DNA of 64,000 nucleotides from Chrysogorgia sp. JL179-B06 (Eukaryota; Cnidaria; Anthozoa; Scleralcyonacea; Chrysogorgiidae): NCBI GenBank assembly GCA_035772405.1, contig JAYKKM010000258.1, positions 1,488,001 to 1,552,000 of the forward strand, read 5' to 3'. Shown piece by piece: positions 33,531 to 46,058 of this stretch (position 1 is its first letter; each line of letters starts with the position of its first letter). The notes under the pieces were generated by a model. It saw only the letters and a program-made list of their open reading frames with translations, ran no database searches and was not told where the DNA came from. The position numbers and the translations under genes were made by a program.

Positions 33531-33914
33531 TTAAATCATGCGATTCTTTGCAGAAGGAACACTGCGGACTATTATTTAATGCTTCACGATTTGCATCCTT
33601 TTCCCTTGCTTCAGTGGACATCGACCTCCTTTCGTTGTTTCTGCGTTGACCACTGGCCTCCCTACCGTCCTTCGTCGGTCTGCCTGCGTCTAAACCAGAA
33701 AGAACAGGTAGGCATTGCAAAGTCGCCAAACGGGGGAAACTTGCTGTTGCCATGTGTTGACTGATAATCCTTCACCTTAATTCCCCGCTTAGGGTACATC
33801 CAGCTTGGTGTGTTTTAAGCAGTTGCTTGTTCTCGTGCTGCTTATTCAGGGTTTCGAGATCCTCCACAGTTTGCATTGCTAATTGACAGGTTTTCAGAAA
33901 GTCCGAAAATTCCC

Positions 33915-34343
33915 TTAATGCAACTCCGTCCTTTGGTGGATTTTCTTCCAATTCTCCAGTTTACTTCGAAACGCCTCCGCAACAACAGACGGATGTCCAA
34001 ATCGCTCTTGTAGTTTCTTCTTTGCTTCGATGTATGATTTGTCTGTTCGAAGGAATTGATACCCTTCCACCATTTTTCGCGGTGTCCCAGACAGATATTG
34101 CATCATGTACAGGATCCTCTCGCTAGCGTTGGTGGTCCTTTTCTCTATGACGGTTTCGAATGAAGCCTTCCACGTCGGCCACTCTAAGGGATTTCCGGTG
34201 AACACTTTCAGACAGGGCGTGGGAAACCTCGCAGCTTCCATACCTTGTGATATGGCTTGTGCAATCCCATCATGCTTTGTGGGACTTGCGGTCTGAGTAT
34301 AATTAACGGTGGGCATCTGAAACGGTTTGGTGAAAGGGTACAA
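33915..34343 (-). pseudogene. BEL/Pao gag, DUF1759 domain
   Basis: A 142-residue frame with LKVFTGNPLEWPTWKASFET, YLSGTPRKMVEGY and KKLQERFGHPSVVAEAF, the conserved DUF1759 capsid-like part of BEL/Pao gag. The frame breaks after KIHQRTELH. Confidence 0.88.
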
Positions 34344-34388
34344 CTGTTCTGATTTTGTGGCGTAAACTCCTCGAAGCGATCTTTGTTG

Positions 34389-35200
34389 TCAGAAGAGATG
34401 ATAGGATCCTAGGGAAAGTATATATTCACGTGTGCGATGATCCTTGTCATCCTTGCTTTGTTTATATTCTTGAAGATCCATATGCTCCGGATATTTTTCT
34501 TCTTCCTCAATTTTTGTTAACACGTCTACTTCTGCCTTTGCTTTCTCATAGTTACCTTTTCTTTGTATTTCTTCCATCTCGTATTTCTTTTGTTGCATTT
34601 CTATTTGTTTCTCTACTTCCAATTTTGCATACTTCATCTCCACTTCTCTTCTAGCTAATTCAGTCATTGCCTTCATTTTGAGGATGCTGGAATTAGAAGA
34701 GTTCTTTGAGACGCGACTTGATCTGCTGCCATGACTGGAACGTAATTCCTCCCTTTCTAATTCGAATATTTTGTCTCCAATTTTCGACCTCAGCTCCAGA
34801 GCGTATTTAATGATGTACATTGTTTCTTCCTTTAGTTTATCGGCCTCCTCCTCAGAGAACATAGAAATAAGTTCGTTTTGTTCTTTTTCTAAACCAATAC
34901 GTATTTCTTCTAGCTCTGTACGTTCCTTTCTCAAGTGTCTGCATCCGATATATCAACCCATTTCATATCAAGGGTGTTAATTTTACTTTCCAGTTTCTTT
35001 AGGGTAATTCGATTGGTTGATTTCTTTATTACTCGCTGATATTCCAAACCCCTTTCAGTATAGGTTCTAACTCTTTCTGTTCCGTCTCCAATGACTTCAG
35101 CTGTCTGACCTCCTTCGAGTTCATCCGTCAACATCTTGAGTTGGATTACTTCAAGTAACCGTCCTTTATTTTCTCGTCCGCTGACCGCTAAATCGCACAC
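34389..35200 (-). pseudogene. BEL/Pao gag N-terminal coiled-coil region
   Basis: Two frames meet at about 34,931: the first with LKKLESKINTLDMKWVDI, the second strongly charged (ELEEIRIGLEKEQNEL, REVEMKYAKLEVEKQIEMQQ), a long predicted coiled coil. An in-frame stop separates them. This occupies the normal N-terminal gag position next to the 5' LTR. Confidence 0.8.
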
Positions 35201-35310
35201 TCCGGTTTACGAATTGCGATTTCTGATTTTCCAAATCCCACTCAGGGCTTCTTGTCAGAATCGTTATCACAGCCAAAATTTAACTCAAAATTTCTCCCAG
35301 CAAGTTTTAC

Positions 35311-35685
35311 TGTGACCACAGTCCATCGACGTGGTTATAAAGACTCTTTAATACTACTGATTTCCTCTTGGAAAACATAAAACTGAAACAAATACAAGTG
35401 GACATTCGATACATGCGATACAAAAGTACAAAAGGCGAATACATCAATACGAAGCGTACAAATATAACAAATACACACAAAGATTAGCCTATAATATTGA
35501 TAACGTCTCTACTAGTACCTTGTGCGGCTCCTAGCTTGCTCAAACGACTATAATTTATACATAAGTTTGCAGACGGTAACGAGAAACTCTTCGTTATCAA
35601 GTTCTAACTATCGTCGCCCGTCACGTGATTAACATTTTGCGCGTAAACATAAGCTCGCGAGGGAACTGGGCTGACTAAAGCCACA
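35311..35685 (-). repeat. 5' LTR of the BEL/Pao element
   Basis: 375 bp matching 29,064-29,437; followed by the CCCAC target duplication at 35,686-35,690. The primer-binding site would lie just inside (below 35,311) but I could not assign its tRNA. Confidence 0.93.
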
Positions 35686-35690
35686 CCCAC

Positions 35691-38530
35691 ATTCACTACA
35701 ACAGTATATATATTAATAATAAATATGAAAGCTGCTAAGTTCTTAAAAGAACTGGATATAATATGAAAAGGAGAAATAAGAGAACTTCAATGTGTCGAAA
35801 CTTGATAGGAAAAAGTTATGAATAATTACATTTTCCCTCCTAAAACGTTTCGCAATGTACATTTCTGCCTCATTTTAGTTCCTTGCATAGCTCTAGTGTC
35901 AGTGCTGATAATTGAAAAGTTTTACACTTGCAGTGTATCTGAACAAACCACATCGATTGCAATATGTAAATTTAATGCAAATTAGGATTTCTGAACTCAC
36001 TAGAACAAAGTTGCCTCCCCTCCTGAACCCTGTGCACTGTCTAATACTTTTCAAAACTCAAGAGTAACACTAGGGCTGTGCAAGGAACCAGAATGAAGCC
36101 CAGATCTACACTGTAAAACATTTTAGTGGGGAAAATCAGCGATATATTGAATTATATGATTGAATCTAGAGAAAAAAGTTTGTTTCTTCAACTCAACAGC
36201 TCTTTAGTATTTGAGATTCTTGCTATGATTTCTAGCTCAATTGTTTATTTAAATGACTCCGAACAAATGCAGCTCGCTATTTTCCCAACTTCGCTTTTTA
36301 CTAACTGCTCGCTATAGCTTTTGGACAAATTTCTGAACGCCCTGGCCTGTCAAACAGCTGTTACATTTTTTTTTCTATATCAACTCCAACTTGAAAATTA
36401 TGGATATGCTTTGTTGTGTAGCACCTTGTGTTCCAACTGTCGAATTTTATGTGAAATATGAATTTTACGATACGAATATAACCAGTTGAATTATAGGATA
36501 AAATTTGTAGAAAAAAATTGTTGAAAATATAAATCGAATCCAACTGCTTTTTTGCTCTTATACAGCTTGGTTCCCTACTTGAGAAGATGAACAGTTGGTT
36601 TCTTCCAACTCATCAGCTTTATAGTATTTGAGATTCTTGCTATGAATTCTAGCTCAACTGGGTTTTATTAAATGGTTCTAACAAATCCAGCTCGCTATAT
36701 ATTGATCAAAGTACGCTTTTTACTAACTGCTCTCTAGTTTTTGGCCAACTTTCTGAACGCCGTGTCAAACAGTTCTTACATTTTAGTCTCACTATAATAA
36801 ACCTAATTAATTCGGTTTGAATTGTACATGCAAATTTCCTAGACGACGAAACCGAATTTGGCCCGTTCGTGCGAGGAGACAATAATGTGTAAAGATCACT
36901 CAGGCTCCAACAATAATAAGTAAGTAGTCCAGCATTAAAACTTCAACAATAAAAGCGTTAGGACCATTAAAAAGTGGCAACAATAATATGTAAAGTCCAT
37001 TAAGGCCTCAACAATAATGTGTAAAGACCATTAAATTGAGCTTGAACAATAATGCATTGTAATGACCATATTTGGCCTCAGAAATAATACTTGACGACCA
37101 TTAAAGCTTCAACAGTTCAACAATAATGCGTAAAGACCATTAAGGCCTCAACAATAATGTGTAAAGACCATTAAATTGAGCTTCAGCAATAATGCATTGT
37201 AATGACCATATTAGGCATCACAAATAACACTTGACGACCATTACAGCTTCACAGTTCAACAATAAATGTGTAAACACCATGAAGCCTCAAAAATAATGTT
37301 TAAAGATATTAAAGTTCGACATTAATGTGTAAAGATCATTGAAGCTCCAACAATAACCATTAAGGCGTAATTACCAGTTAACATGGCTATGAGATGAACA
37401 TTTATCCCAAGTTTTTCGTTGTTAGGCAGGTTTAATAAGAACACACTTTCATATTCGTAATTTTATAAATAAAAATAAGACGTTGTTTCTAAGCATCAAA
37501 ATCGACGAATTTGTTAAAAAATCTGTAAAAGCGACTGGGTCCGAATTTAGCTCTGATGGTGAAGATGTTTGATAAGGCTTGGTTTAAGGACAAAACAAAA
37601 GGCAAAACAAAGGAATGAAGTCAAGCCTATAATGATCGTTATAAGCATAAGCAAGATCGTAGTCCAAGCATAAGCCAAGAACAGAACAAAAGACGAAAAA
37701 AGGAAAAATTCTCGTTATTTAGTCTTGGCAAGTCCCAGAGAAATCATGCTTTGTTTTCTTATTGATCTTGTGCTTATTCTTATGTCGCTCATGTGAACCA
37801 GGCTTAAATAGAGAGCGTCACAGAGCTAATTTTTAAAAAATGTCATGCGATTCGGCAACTAGTGTCGTTAGGAACGCCATCAACATAACATCTTTCGCCA
37901 TCGTTTGTAGGTTCTTCACTAAATTCACGTCACACCAATAAGTCACGTGGTATGTACTGTAGTGACCTCTTTTTGGCGGAAATGTTCGTTATTTTATAGC
38001 CTACTACAGTGGTATAATAACCTTTTGTTTTTGAAAATATTATAATAACCTTTTGTTTTTAAAGAGTTTTATCTGTTCAATATGTTTTAAATGCATATTG
38101 AACATTATTTTATAAAGCTCATTAAGACGTAATAAAAAATGCTTAATGATCACTTTAAAGCGTCAACAATAATGCGCAAGGCATTAACTAAATGAGTCAA
38201 CAATCATGCGTAAGGACCATTAAAGCGTCAACAGTAATGCGTAACGACTGACCTTAAAGCCTCGGCAGATTGCACGAAGACCATTATATCTCCAATAACA
38301 ATGCGAATTGGCCATTGAAGCTTCAGCAACAATCGTCAGGACAAAAACGCTAAAATAAATAATGCCTGATTACTATTAAAGCCTCAACCACAATGCGGTT
38401 TTTTAATGTCGCCTTCGTAGCATCCTAAAATCCCTTATTCTATAAAACGATCTTTAAAGAATGAAATAAAAAGAAAACGTGCCGCGTGTTATTATGGAGT
38501 TACCACGGCACGAGAGATGCCGACAGATAT
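35691..38530. repeat. Segmental duplication unit 1 (upstream of peptide gene 2)
   Basis: This unit shares its landmarks, in order, with units at 39.1-42.0, 42.7-45.7 and 46.3-52.9 kb. These are 'gattcttgctatgatttcta' (36,218 and 36,630), the 31-bp minisatellite (36,890-37,360 and 38,160-38,400), 'taggcaggtttaat', 'aaaacaaaaggcaaaacaaa', 'caagtcacgtgg'-like, and 'ttattatggagttaccacgg' near 38,491. No protein-coding gene in the unit other than the peptide gene that follows it. Confidence 0.75.
38160..38400. repeat. Degenerate part of the 31-bp minisatellite
   Basis: Loose copies of 'gcgtcaacaataatgcg' and 'aaggaccattaaag'. Equivalent degenerate blocks lie at 36,890-37,360, 40,205-40,370, 40,580-40,905, 43,440-43,735, 44,560-44,650 and 52,620-52,770. 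Confidence 0.8.
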
Positions 38531-38786
38531 TTATTTAGTTGTATCTACGTGTTTTAAAAAGACATAAAAGAAAGCTATACGGTACTCGACTAACAGTGCA
38601 TGGCTTTTAATAAATGCTAGACTTAAATTGAATTTCATCCTAATTCTATAACAATGAGTATAATATTTTACGGCATATGTTGACATGTTTGAATATTTTA
38701 CGGCTATGTTGACATTTTCGCTTATTTTTGACATATCACTCGAAAATTTAATGAAAATTCGAACACTTAAAACAGTTGCAAATGAA

Positions 38787-38794
38787 TATAAAAA
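38787..38794 (+). promoter_or_regulatory. TATA box of peptide gene 2
   Basis: TATAAAAA, 75 bp before the ATG, in the block conserved in all three copies. Confidence 0.65.
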
Positions 38795-38861
38795 CATGTT
38801 CCCAAATGCACATGTGCAGTTCCACTCCTGTTTTACCACGAATTCAGTGCAAAGTCCTACA

Positions 38862-39116
38862 ATGCTGATGGCTTCCAAGAGTAACTTGATCGTTGGTATT
38901 GTTTTCTTGCTGAGTGTCAGTGGATCTTTGGCCTTTCCAATGAGGAATGAAGTCAACGATGGTCCAAAATATAATTGGCGAGTCTCAAGACTTTTTGATG
39001 CATCGAGAAAGTTTCGCAACTCCCAAATGCTGCCTGATGATAAGAAGATGAAGAGAGGGTGCACTGGTTATGAAATTCATTGTCCATCTGGTTGCAACAA
39101 ATGCAAAAAACGTTAA
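38862..39116 (+). CDS. Secreted four-cysteine prepropeptide, copy 2
   Basis: 84 residues, one frame. The signal peptide (1-24) is identical to copies 1 and 3 and the propeptide nearly so. It ends KKMKR at residue 65, followed by a predicted mature peptide of 19 residues with cysteines at 67, 74, 78 and 81 and a basic C-terminus (KKR, possibly trimmed). An in-frame ATG 177 bp upstream is ignored because it would bury the signal peptide. A polyadenylation signal AATAAA follows at 39,138-39,143. Secretion and dibasic maturation are inferred from sequence; toxin, neuropeptide or antimicrobial function cannot be told apart here. Confidence 0.8.
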   Translation: MLMASKSNLIVGIVFLLSVSGSLAFPMRNEVNDGPKYNWRVSRLFDASRKFRNSQMLPDDKKMKRGCTGYEIHCPSGCNKCKKR

Positions 39117-39137
39117 TTTATTTCAGCATGTACTAAC

Positions 39138-39143
39138 AATAAA
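39138..39143 (+). terminator. Polyadenylation signal of peptide gene 2
   Basis: AATAAA 22 bp after the stop codon, conserved in copy 3 (46,335-46,340). Confidence 0.55.
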
Positions 39144-42026
39144 TTCATTTAGCAGTATCAACTTTGTGAAACATAGGATAATCTTGGATATGATCATTGA
39201 TAATCGGAAATGATGTTTATGTAGATTCATTAAATATGAGAAAAATATATCGTGTTTAATTTGTTGAAAGTTATGGATATGCTTTTATATGCTATAATAT
39301 TGCTATTTTTGAGCGACACACTTGCACGAGGAACATAGAAGGTTCTTTATTATGAACAACAAATACGATCACAGCGGATATATTGAATTATATTTATTGA
39401 ATTTATTGAAAAAATAGTTGATAGATATATAAATCCAATCCAACTGCACATGTTTTAACAAATAGCTTTTATGCTCTTAGACGTTGTCTACTTGGGAAGA
39501 TCAGTTTGTTTCTTCCAACTGATCAGCTTTTTAGTATTTGTGATTCTTGCTATGATTTCTAGCTCAACTGTTTTTTGTTTTTTTTTAATTTCTCTAACAA
39601 ATACAGCTCTCTATTTTCCCAACTACACTTTTTACTAACTGCACGCTAGTTTTTGGACAAATTTCTGAACTCCTTGGCCTGCCAAACTGCTGTTACATTT
39701 TTTCTATATCAACTCCAACTTGAAAATTATGGATAAGCTTTGCGTAGCACCTTGCATTCCAACTGCCGAATTTTTAGTTTGTATGTTATGGTGATATTTT
39801 TTAGCTATACAGACTTGTATGAGGAACAAGGATCTTTATTATGACTTATATAGTCAATGGAGGTATGGTCTGGAAGCTCGACTAAAGTCTTTGTTCTATC
39901 TGTTTGTTTGCCTTTATATAAATTTGTGCACGGTGATGGTTAGTGAACACATTGTATTTTTAGTATAATGAAGCAATCATGCAATAGCAACGTTTGGGTT
40001 CCTAAAACAAAGGGTTTGTGCATGGTGAGGTACCCAACATAAATTGCAGCTCATCTGTTTAACAATGTTAACAGCTTTGAAGTTTGCCGAGTTTCCAGAC
40101 CATATATTCATTGACTATGATTATTAACAACACATATACGATACGAATATAACATTTGAAAGGATGAAATTTGTAGAAAAAAATAGTGAAAAGATAAATC
40201 CAGCTCAATTAAATTGAGCTTCAACAATAATGCATTGTAATGACCATATTAGGCGTCAGCAATAATACTTGACGACCATTAAAGCTTCAACAGTTCAACA
40301 ATAATGTGTAAAGACCATTAAGGCCTCAACAATCATGTATAAAGACCATTAAGGCCTCAAGAACTTTTATATGAAAGAGCACATCAAGTATGTCTGTAAA
40401 TTGACTTCTATATGAATGTTTATCATTCTATTTATAACATCTAATTGTTCCTTATATTGTTGTACATTAGAATATTTAATTTAATTTGATGATATTATTT
40501 CTTATTATATTAGCACTTTAACAGGAAAGAGTCATGTAAAATGGATCTGTTAAATAAAATAAAATATTATTATTATTATTATAATGTGTAAGGACCATAG
40601 GCCTCAACGATATTAACCTGACGACCATTAAAGCTTCAACAGTTCAAGAATAATGCGTAAAGACCATTAAGGCCTCAACAATAATGTCTAAAGACCATTA
40701 AATTGAGCTTCAACAATGATGCATTGTAATGACCATATTAGGCCTGAGCAATAATACTTGACGATCATTAAAGCTTCACAGTTCAACAATAATGTGTAAA
40801 CAGCATTAAGCCTCAAAAATAATGTGTAAAGACATTAGCCTCAACAATAATGTGAAAGACCATTAATTGAGCTTCAACAATAATGGGTAAATATTAAATA
40901 TTTAATAAACAATTAAGGGGTAAATATCATTAACGTGTCTATGAGATGAACATTTCCCCCAGTTTTTCGTTATAGGCAGGTTTAATTAGAACACACTTTC
41001 ATATTTGTTATTTTATAAATAAAAATATTTAAATATTTCTAAGCATCAAAATCGACGAATTTGCTAAAAAATCTGTCACAGAGTCGACTGGATCTGAATT
41101 TAGCTCTGAAGGTTGGTCGATAAGGCCTGGTTCACACGTGAACATAAGCATAAGGACAAAACAAAAGGCAAAACAAAGGAATGAAGTCAAGCCTATATAT
41201 AAGGATCGTTATATAAGCATTAGCAAGATCGTAGCCCAAGCATAAGCCAAGAACAGAACAAAAGACGAAACAAGAAAACAACCTCGTTGTTTTGTCTTCG
41301 CAAGTCTCAGAGGAGAAGTCCCGAAGTCATGCTTTGTTTTCTTATTGATCTTGTGCTTATGCTTATGTCGCTCATGTGCACCCGGCTTAAACAGAGAGGT
41401 TTAGAGAGCGTATTTAAAAAAGAAGTCAAGCAATTCGGCAACTTATAGTGTAGTTAGGAACGCCATCAACATAACATCTTTCGCCATCTTTTGTAGCTTC
41501 CTCACTAAATTCTGTCGTCCAACGTTAAACTGCTTGCAAACACCTTGACGTCACACCACGTATAGTAGTGACCTCTTTTTGGCTGAAATGTTCGTTCTTT
41601 TAAAGCCTATTTCAATGGTATAACAACCTTTTAAAATAATTTTTCTGTTCAATATGTTCTAAATGCATATTGAACATTGATAAAGCACATAAAGGCGTAA
41701 TAAAACATGCTTAGGGATCACTTTAAAACGTCAACAATAATGCATCGACATTAAAGCCTCGGCAGATTGCACGAGGCCATTATATATATCTCCAATAATA
41801 ATGCGAATTGGTCAAAAAAAGCTTCAGCAACAATCGTCAGGACAAAAACGCTAAAATAAATAATGCCTCGGTTTTTTAATGTTACCCTCGTAGTATCCTA
41901 AGTTAGTCCCTTATTCTATAAAACAATTATTTAAGAAATAAAAAGAAAACGTGTCGCGTGCGATTATGGAGTTATAACGGCACGAGAGATGCCAACAAAT
42001 ATTTATTTAGTTCTATCTATAAGTGA
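39144..42026. repeat. Segmental duplication unit 2 (peptide gene missing at its end)
   Basis: It has the same landmark order as unit 1: 'cttgctatgatttctagctc' near 39,548, minisatellite at 40,205-40,905, 'aacaaaaggcaaaacaaagg' near 41,160, and 'ttatggagttataacggcac' near 41,963. Where a peptide gene would start about 380 bp later, a palindromic element (42,027-42,531) and unrelated sequence stand instead. Confidence 0.75.
39851..40117. mobile_element. 'tagtcaat...ggtctggaa' MITE, complete copy
   Basis: The ends 'tagtcaatggaggtatggtc' and, inverted, 'gaccatatattcattgacta' bound 267 bp. Interior words 'aaagtctttgttctatc' and 'gctgcaatttatgttgg'-type sequence are shared with 47,016-47,316, 24,741-24,928 and part of 47,940-48,065. 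Confidence 0.8.
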
Positions 42027-42392
42027 TAAATGTTTTATTGATACGACCTTTCGGCTGTCATGCAGACTACACAGCCTTCAACGGGTTAAACAATATGAAA
42101 ATCTACATCTACATATATATATATATATATATATATATCGAGTTGCGGAAGGCAGACACTATGGGTGAATTTAAATCCGGACGTAGCTTCTTAACCTCTT
42201 AACCTTTTTATTGCACGGCAGTCGTGGAAAGCAGATATTTTTAACTTAGTATTATTAGGAATATTATAATTGTAATTTTGTAATTTGAAATTTGTGAATG
42301 TATATATTAGAACAGTAATTTTGTAATTTAGGTAGTGTATGTAAAATCCTGATGAGTTTTTACCGTGGTTAAATAAATTAGTAATAATAATA

Positions 42393-42446
<54 letters not shown>

Positions 42447-42531
42447 TAGATGTAGATTTCCATATTTTTGTTAACCCGTTGAAGGCTGTGGCCTGAAAGC
42501 CGAAAGCTCGTATCAATAAAAAAATTTATCA
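42027..42531. mobile_element. Palindromic insertion with (TAA)n core
   Basis: Left arm 'tgataaatgttttattgata' through 'cagccttcaacgggtt' (42,027-42,090); right arm the complement ('aacccgttgaaggctg' to 'ttttttatca' at 42,474-42,531). Each arm contains 'gaaggct...agccgaaa', a pattern resembling the hammerhead-associated words of Penelope-like elements but without the core. Between the arms are (TA)n, about 200 bp of unique sequence and an (ATA)n run at 42,381-42,448. Confidence 0.7.
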
Positions 42532-42699
42532 GTGAACGCTTGTTTTATATCATTATGTTTAAACCTGATATCGGCTCTAATATTTTTTCTATCTATCTAT
42601 AAGATTCGTGTTCTTCAGTAATATTGACGTCATCATTTATTCGGGCAAGTTATTCTCAGCCTGCCCCCCCCCCCCTACAAAAATTTTCCCGTATACCCC

Positions 42700-45670
42700 T
42701 ATGAACCCATCAGCGCTCTAGCATTTGTGATTATTGCTATGATTTCTAGCTCAACTTCTTTTTTAAATGGTTCTATCAAATCCAGCTCGCGATTTTCCCA
42801 ACTACACTTTTTACTAACTGCTCGCCAGTTTTTGGAAAAATTTCTGAACGCCGTGGCCTGCCGTTACATTATTTTGCTATATCAACTCCAACTTGAAAAT
42901 TATGGATATGCTTTGTGTAGCACCTTGTGTTCCAACTACCGAATTTTATGTTTATATGTTATGGTGATATTTTTTAGTTACACTGACTTGGACGAGGAAC
43001 AAGGATCTTTATTATGAACAACAAATACGATACGAATATTACAATTGAATTATAGGATAAAATTTGTAGAAAAAAATAGTTGAAAAGATAAATCCAATCC
43101 AACTGCTTTTTTGCTCTTAGACAGCTTGGTTCCCTACTTGAGAAGATGAACAGTTGGTTTCTTCCAATTCGTCAGCTTTATAGTATTTGAGATTCTTGCT
43201 ATGATTTCTAGCTCAACTGGGTTTTATTAAATGATTCTAACAAATCCAGCTCGCTATATATTTTTTCAAACTAAGCTTTTTACTAACAGCTCTCTAGTTT
43301 TTTACCAACTTTCTGAACGTCGTGTCAAACAGTTCTTACATTTTAGTCTCACTATAACAAACCTAATTAATTCGGTTTGAATTATACCTGCGAATTTCCT
43401 AGACGACGAACCCGAATTTGGCCCGTTCGTGCGAGGGGACAATAATGTGTAAGTATCATTCAGGCTCGAACAATAATAAGTAAGCAGTCCAGCATTAAAA
43501 CTTCAACAATAAAAGCGTTAGGGCCATTAAATTGAGCTTCAACAATGTGTAAGGACCATATTAGGCCTCAACAATAATACATGACCGCGACCATTAAAGC
43601 TTCAACGGTTCAAAACTAATTTGCAAAGACCATTAAATTGAGCTTCAACAATGTGTAAAGACATTAAGCCTCAACAATAATGTGAAAGACCATTAATTGA
43701 GGCTCCAACAATAATGCATTATAGGACCATTAAGGGGTGAATACCATTAACGTGTCTATGAGATGAACATTTTCCCCAGTTTTTCGTTGTTAGGCAGGTT
43801 TAATTAGAACACACTTTCATATTTGTGATTTTATAAATAAAAATATTTAAGACGTTGTTTCTAAACATCAAAATCGACGAATGTGTTAAAAAATCTGTCA
43901 CAGAGTCGACTGGATCTGAATTTAGCTCGGATGTCGTCAAGGTTGGTTGATAAGGCCAGGGTCACGTGAACATAAGCATAAGGACAAAACAAAAGGCAAA
44001 ACAAAGGAATGAAGTCAAAACAAAGGAATGAAGTCAAGCCTATAAGGATCGTTATAAGCATAAGCAAAATCGTAGTCCAATCATAAGCCAAGAACAGAAC
44101 AAAAGACGAAACAAGGAAAAATTCTCGTTGTTTTGTCTTCGCAAGTCTCAGAGAAGTCATGCTTTGTTTTCTTATTGATCTTGTGCTTATTCTAATGTCA
44201 CTCATGAGAACCAGGCTTAAATAGAGAGCTTCACAGAGCGTATTTTAAAAAATATGTCATGCGATTCGGCAACTAGTGTAGTTAGGAACGCCATCAACAT
44301 AACATCTTCACTAAATTCTGTCGTCGTACGTTAAACTACTTGCAAACACCTTGACGTCACACCAACAAGTCACGTGATATATAGCCGCGTATAGTAGTGA
44401 CCTCTTTTTGGCTGAAATGTTCGTTATTTTATAGCCTATATTTCAGTTATATAATAATCTTTTTAAATAATTTTTCTGTTCAATATGGTCGAAATACATA
44501 TGGGACATTTATAAAGCACATTAAGGCGTCGTCAAAATGCTGAAGGATCACTTTAAAGCGTCAACAATCATGCGTAAGGACCATTAAAGCGTCAACAATA
44601 ATGCGTCCACATTAAAGCCACGGCAGATTGCATGAGGCCATTATATCTCCAATAACAAGACGCCCGCTAGGCGTTAACTCGGGCTACTTGCGGTTAATCT
44701 TGTTTTGTATAACATACAATAGAATAGACAAAATCAATGTTCTCTTTGCAAATTCCGGGATTTGTAACCCTACGTAAGTTATACTCGTGCTGAACTACCA
44801 TCTTAAATTACTTCAGATTAAAATTAAAATTGCAGATGTTCTTGCTCATAGAATGACGCCTGTAATATAGTTGATGTTATCTGCAAAAACTCATGCGTTC
44901 GGAAACCCAGCAGAGCAATTACATTAGAGCGCGGTTTGAATAATATTAGTCTGCGAGGCAGTGAGTCGCCACTCGCCCGCAGTGGAGAGTCTGTGAGAGA
45001 CTATCAATTCTAAATTTCTAGACACAGGCGGCCTGCTTTCCTTTTCTCATTTACCTTTTATCCTCCATCCGCCTTTTCGCATCTGCGTTTTACCCTTATA
45101 CCCGACGGCATTGGATATTCCTTTCGAAATCTCGGGAGAAATGTGACACACGTTTTGCTCGTAATATTTTATGATCATAAATTATTGAAATCAAATTTTG
45201 TTTGTGATTAAGATTACTAGTCAGCAACATTCCTTATAAATTTTTGGAGTTTTGTGCGAAAACTCGAGCAGTAGCGAACAAAGAAATGAGCACAGCGCGT
45301 GGTTTCGCAAAGCCTATCGGGATTATGCAAAAATTGCAATTTATCGACCCGAAAAATACAAAAAATAAAAATACAGGAATGCCACTGAAACCTAGACTCG
45401 GCTACCACCACAGGTGGTAACACGAGTAATAATGTGAATTGGCCATAAAAAAGCTTCAGCAACAATCGTCAGGACAAAAACGCTAAAATAAATAATGCCT
45501 GAAGACCATTAATTAAGCCCCAACCACAATGCGGTTTTTTAATGTCGCATTCGTAGTATCCTAAGATATCTTATTCTATAAAACGATCTTTGAAGAAATA
45601 AAAATAAAACATGTCGCGTGTTATTATGGAGTTACCACGGCACAAGAGATGCCAACAGATATTTATTTAG
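42700..45670. repeat. Segmental duplication unit 3 (upstream of peptide gene 3)
   Basis: Landmarks repeat: 'attgctatgatttctagctc' near 42,735 and again near 43,197, minisatellite 43,440-43,735, 'caaaacaaaaggcaaaacaa' near 43,985, 'gacctctttttggctgaaat' near 44,399, 'ttattatggagttaccacgg' near 45,622. It contains a 0.77-kb insertion (44,655-45,424) not present in the sister units. Confidence 0.75.
44655..45424. mobile_element. Unclassified insertion unique to unit 3
   Basis: Sister units read continuously 'ctccaataacaatgcgaatt' (38,291) and 'ctccaataataatgcgaatt' (41,790); here 'ctccaataac' is separated from 'taataatgtgaattgg' by about 770 bp. The insert has no evident terminal inverted repeats or RT. 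It starts near 'aagacgcccgctaggcg' and ends near 'aggtggtaacacgag', with a possible AATAA duplication. Class unknown. Confidence 0.65.
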
Positions 45671-45983
45671 TTCTATCTAAAATTAACGATCCACGTGAAC
45701 ACTACAATATTTTTATCACGAGTGCTGGCGTGTTTTAAAAGACATAAAACAAACCTATATTCTATAACGGTACTCGATTAACCGTGGCTTTTAATAAATG
45801 CTAAACTTAAATTAAATTTCATCCTAATTCTATAACAATGAGTATTATATTTTACGGCATATGTTGACATGTTTGAATATGATAATTATATGAGAAAGTA
45901 TGCTTTAATTTCACTTTCGCTTATTTTTGACATATCACTTGAAAATTTGACGAATTCGAACACTTAAAACAGTTGCAAATGAA
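45671..45983. other. Upstream flank of peptide gene 3
   Basis: It matches the 380 bp before gene 2 ('ggtactcgattaaccgtggc', 'aatgagtattatattttacg'), with a few indels. Confidence 0.7.
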
Positions 45984-45991
45984 TATAAAAA
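45984..45991 (+). promoter_or_regulatory. TATA box of peptide gene 3
   Basis: TATAAAAA, 75 bp before the ATG. Confidence 0.65.
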
Positions 45992-46058
45992 CATGTTTCC
46001 AAATGCATGCATGTGCAGTTCCACTCCTGTTTTACCGAATTCAGTGCAAAGTCCTGCA

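Larger units (their letters stand above)
29064..35685 (-). mobile_element. BEL/Pao LTR retrotransposon, rearranged
   Basis: Two 374-375-bp direct repeats (29,064-29,437 and 35,311-35,685) both run from TGTGACCACAG to AAAGCCACA and bound 5.9 kb of gag-pol-like sequence read on the minus strand. The flanks carry the 5-bp duplication CCCAC (29,059-29,063 and 35,686-35,690). Order on the minus strand: gag coiled coil, gag DUF1759, zinc knuckles, protease (inverted), linker, RT (deleted), RNase H, integrase. That order and the integrase type are those of BEL/Pao. LTR copies differ at only a handful of sites, implying recent insertion relative to the decay inside. Confidence 0.93.

Noticed and set aside
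33225..33764. 179-codon plus-strand frame within the BEL/Pao element
   Set aside because: It is antisense to gag zinc-knuckle sequence and has no family resemblance.
38685..38861. N-terminal extension of peptide gene 2 from an upstream ATG
   Set aside because: The extension covers the TATA box, is not conserved as a frame in the other copies and would displace the signal peptide.
42328..42516. Poly-Leu / poly-Ile frames
   Set aside because: Products of the (ATA)n repeat; likewise at 58,429-58,638, where only the part before the repeat looks like a real protein.
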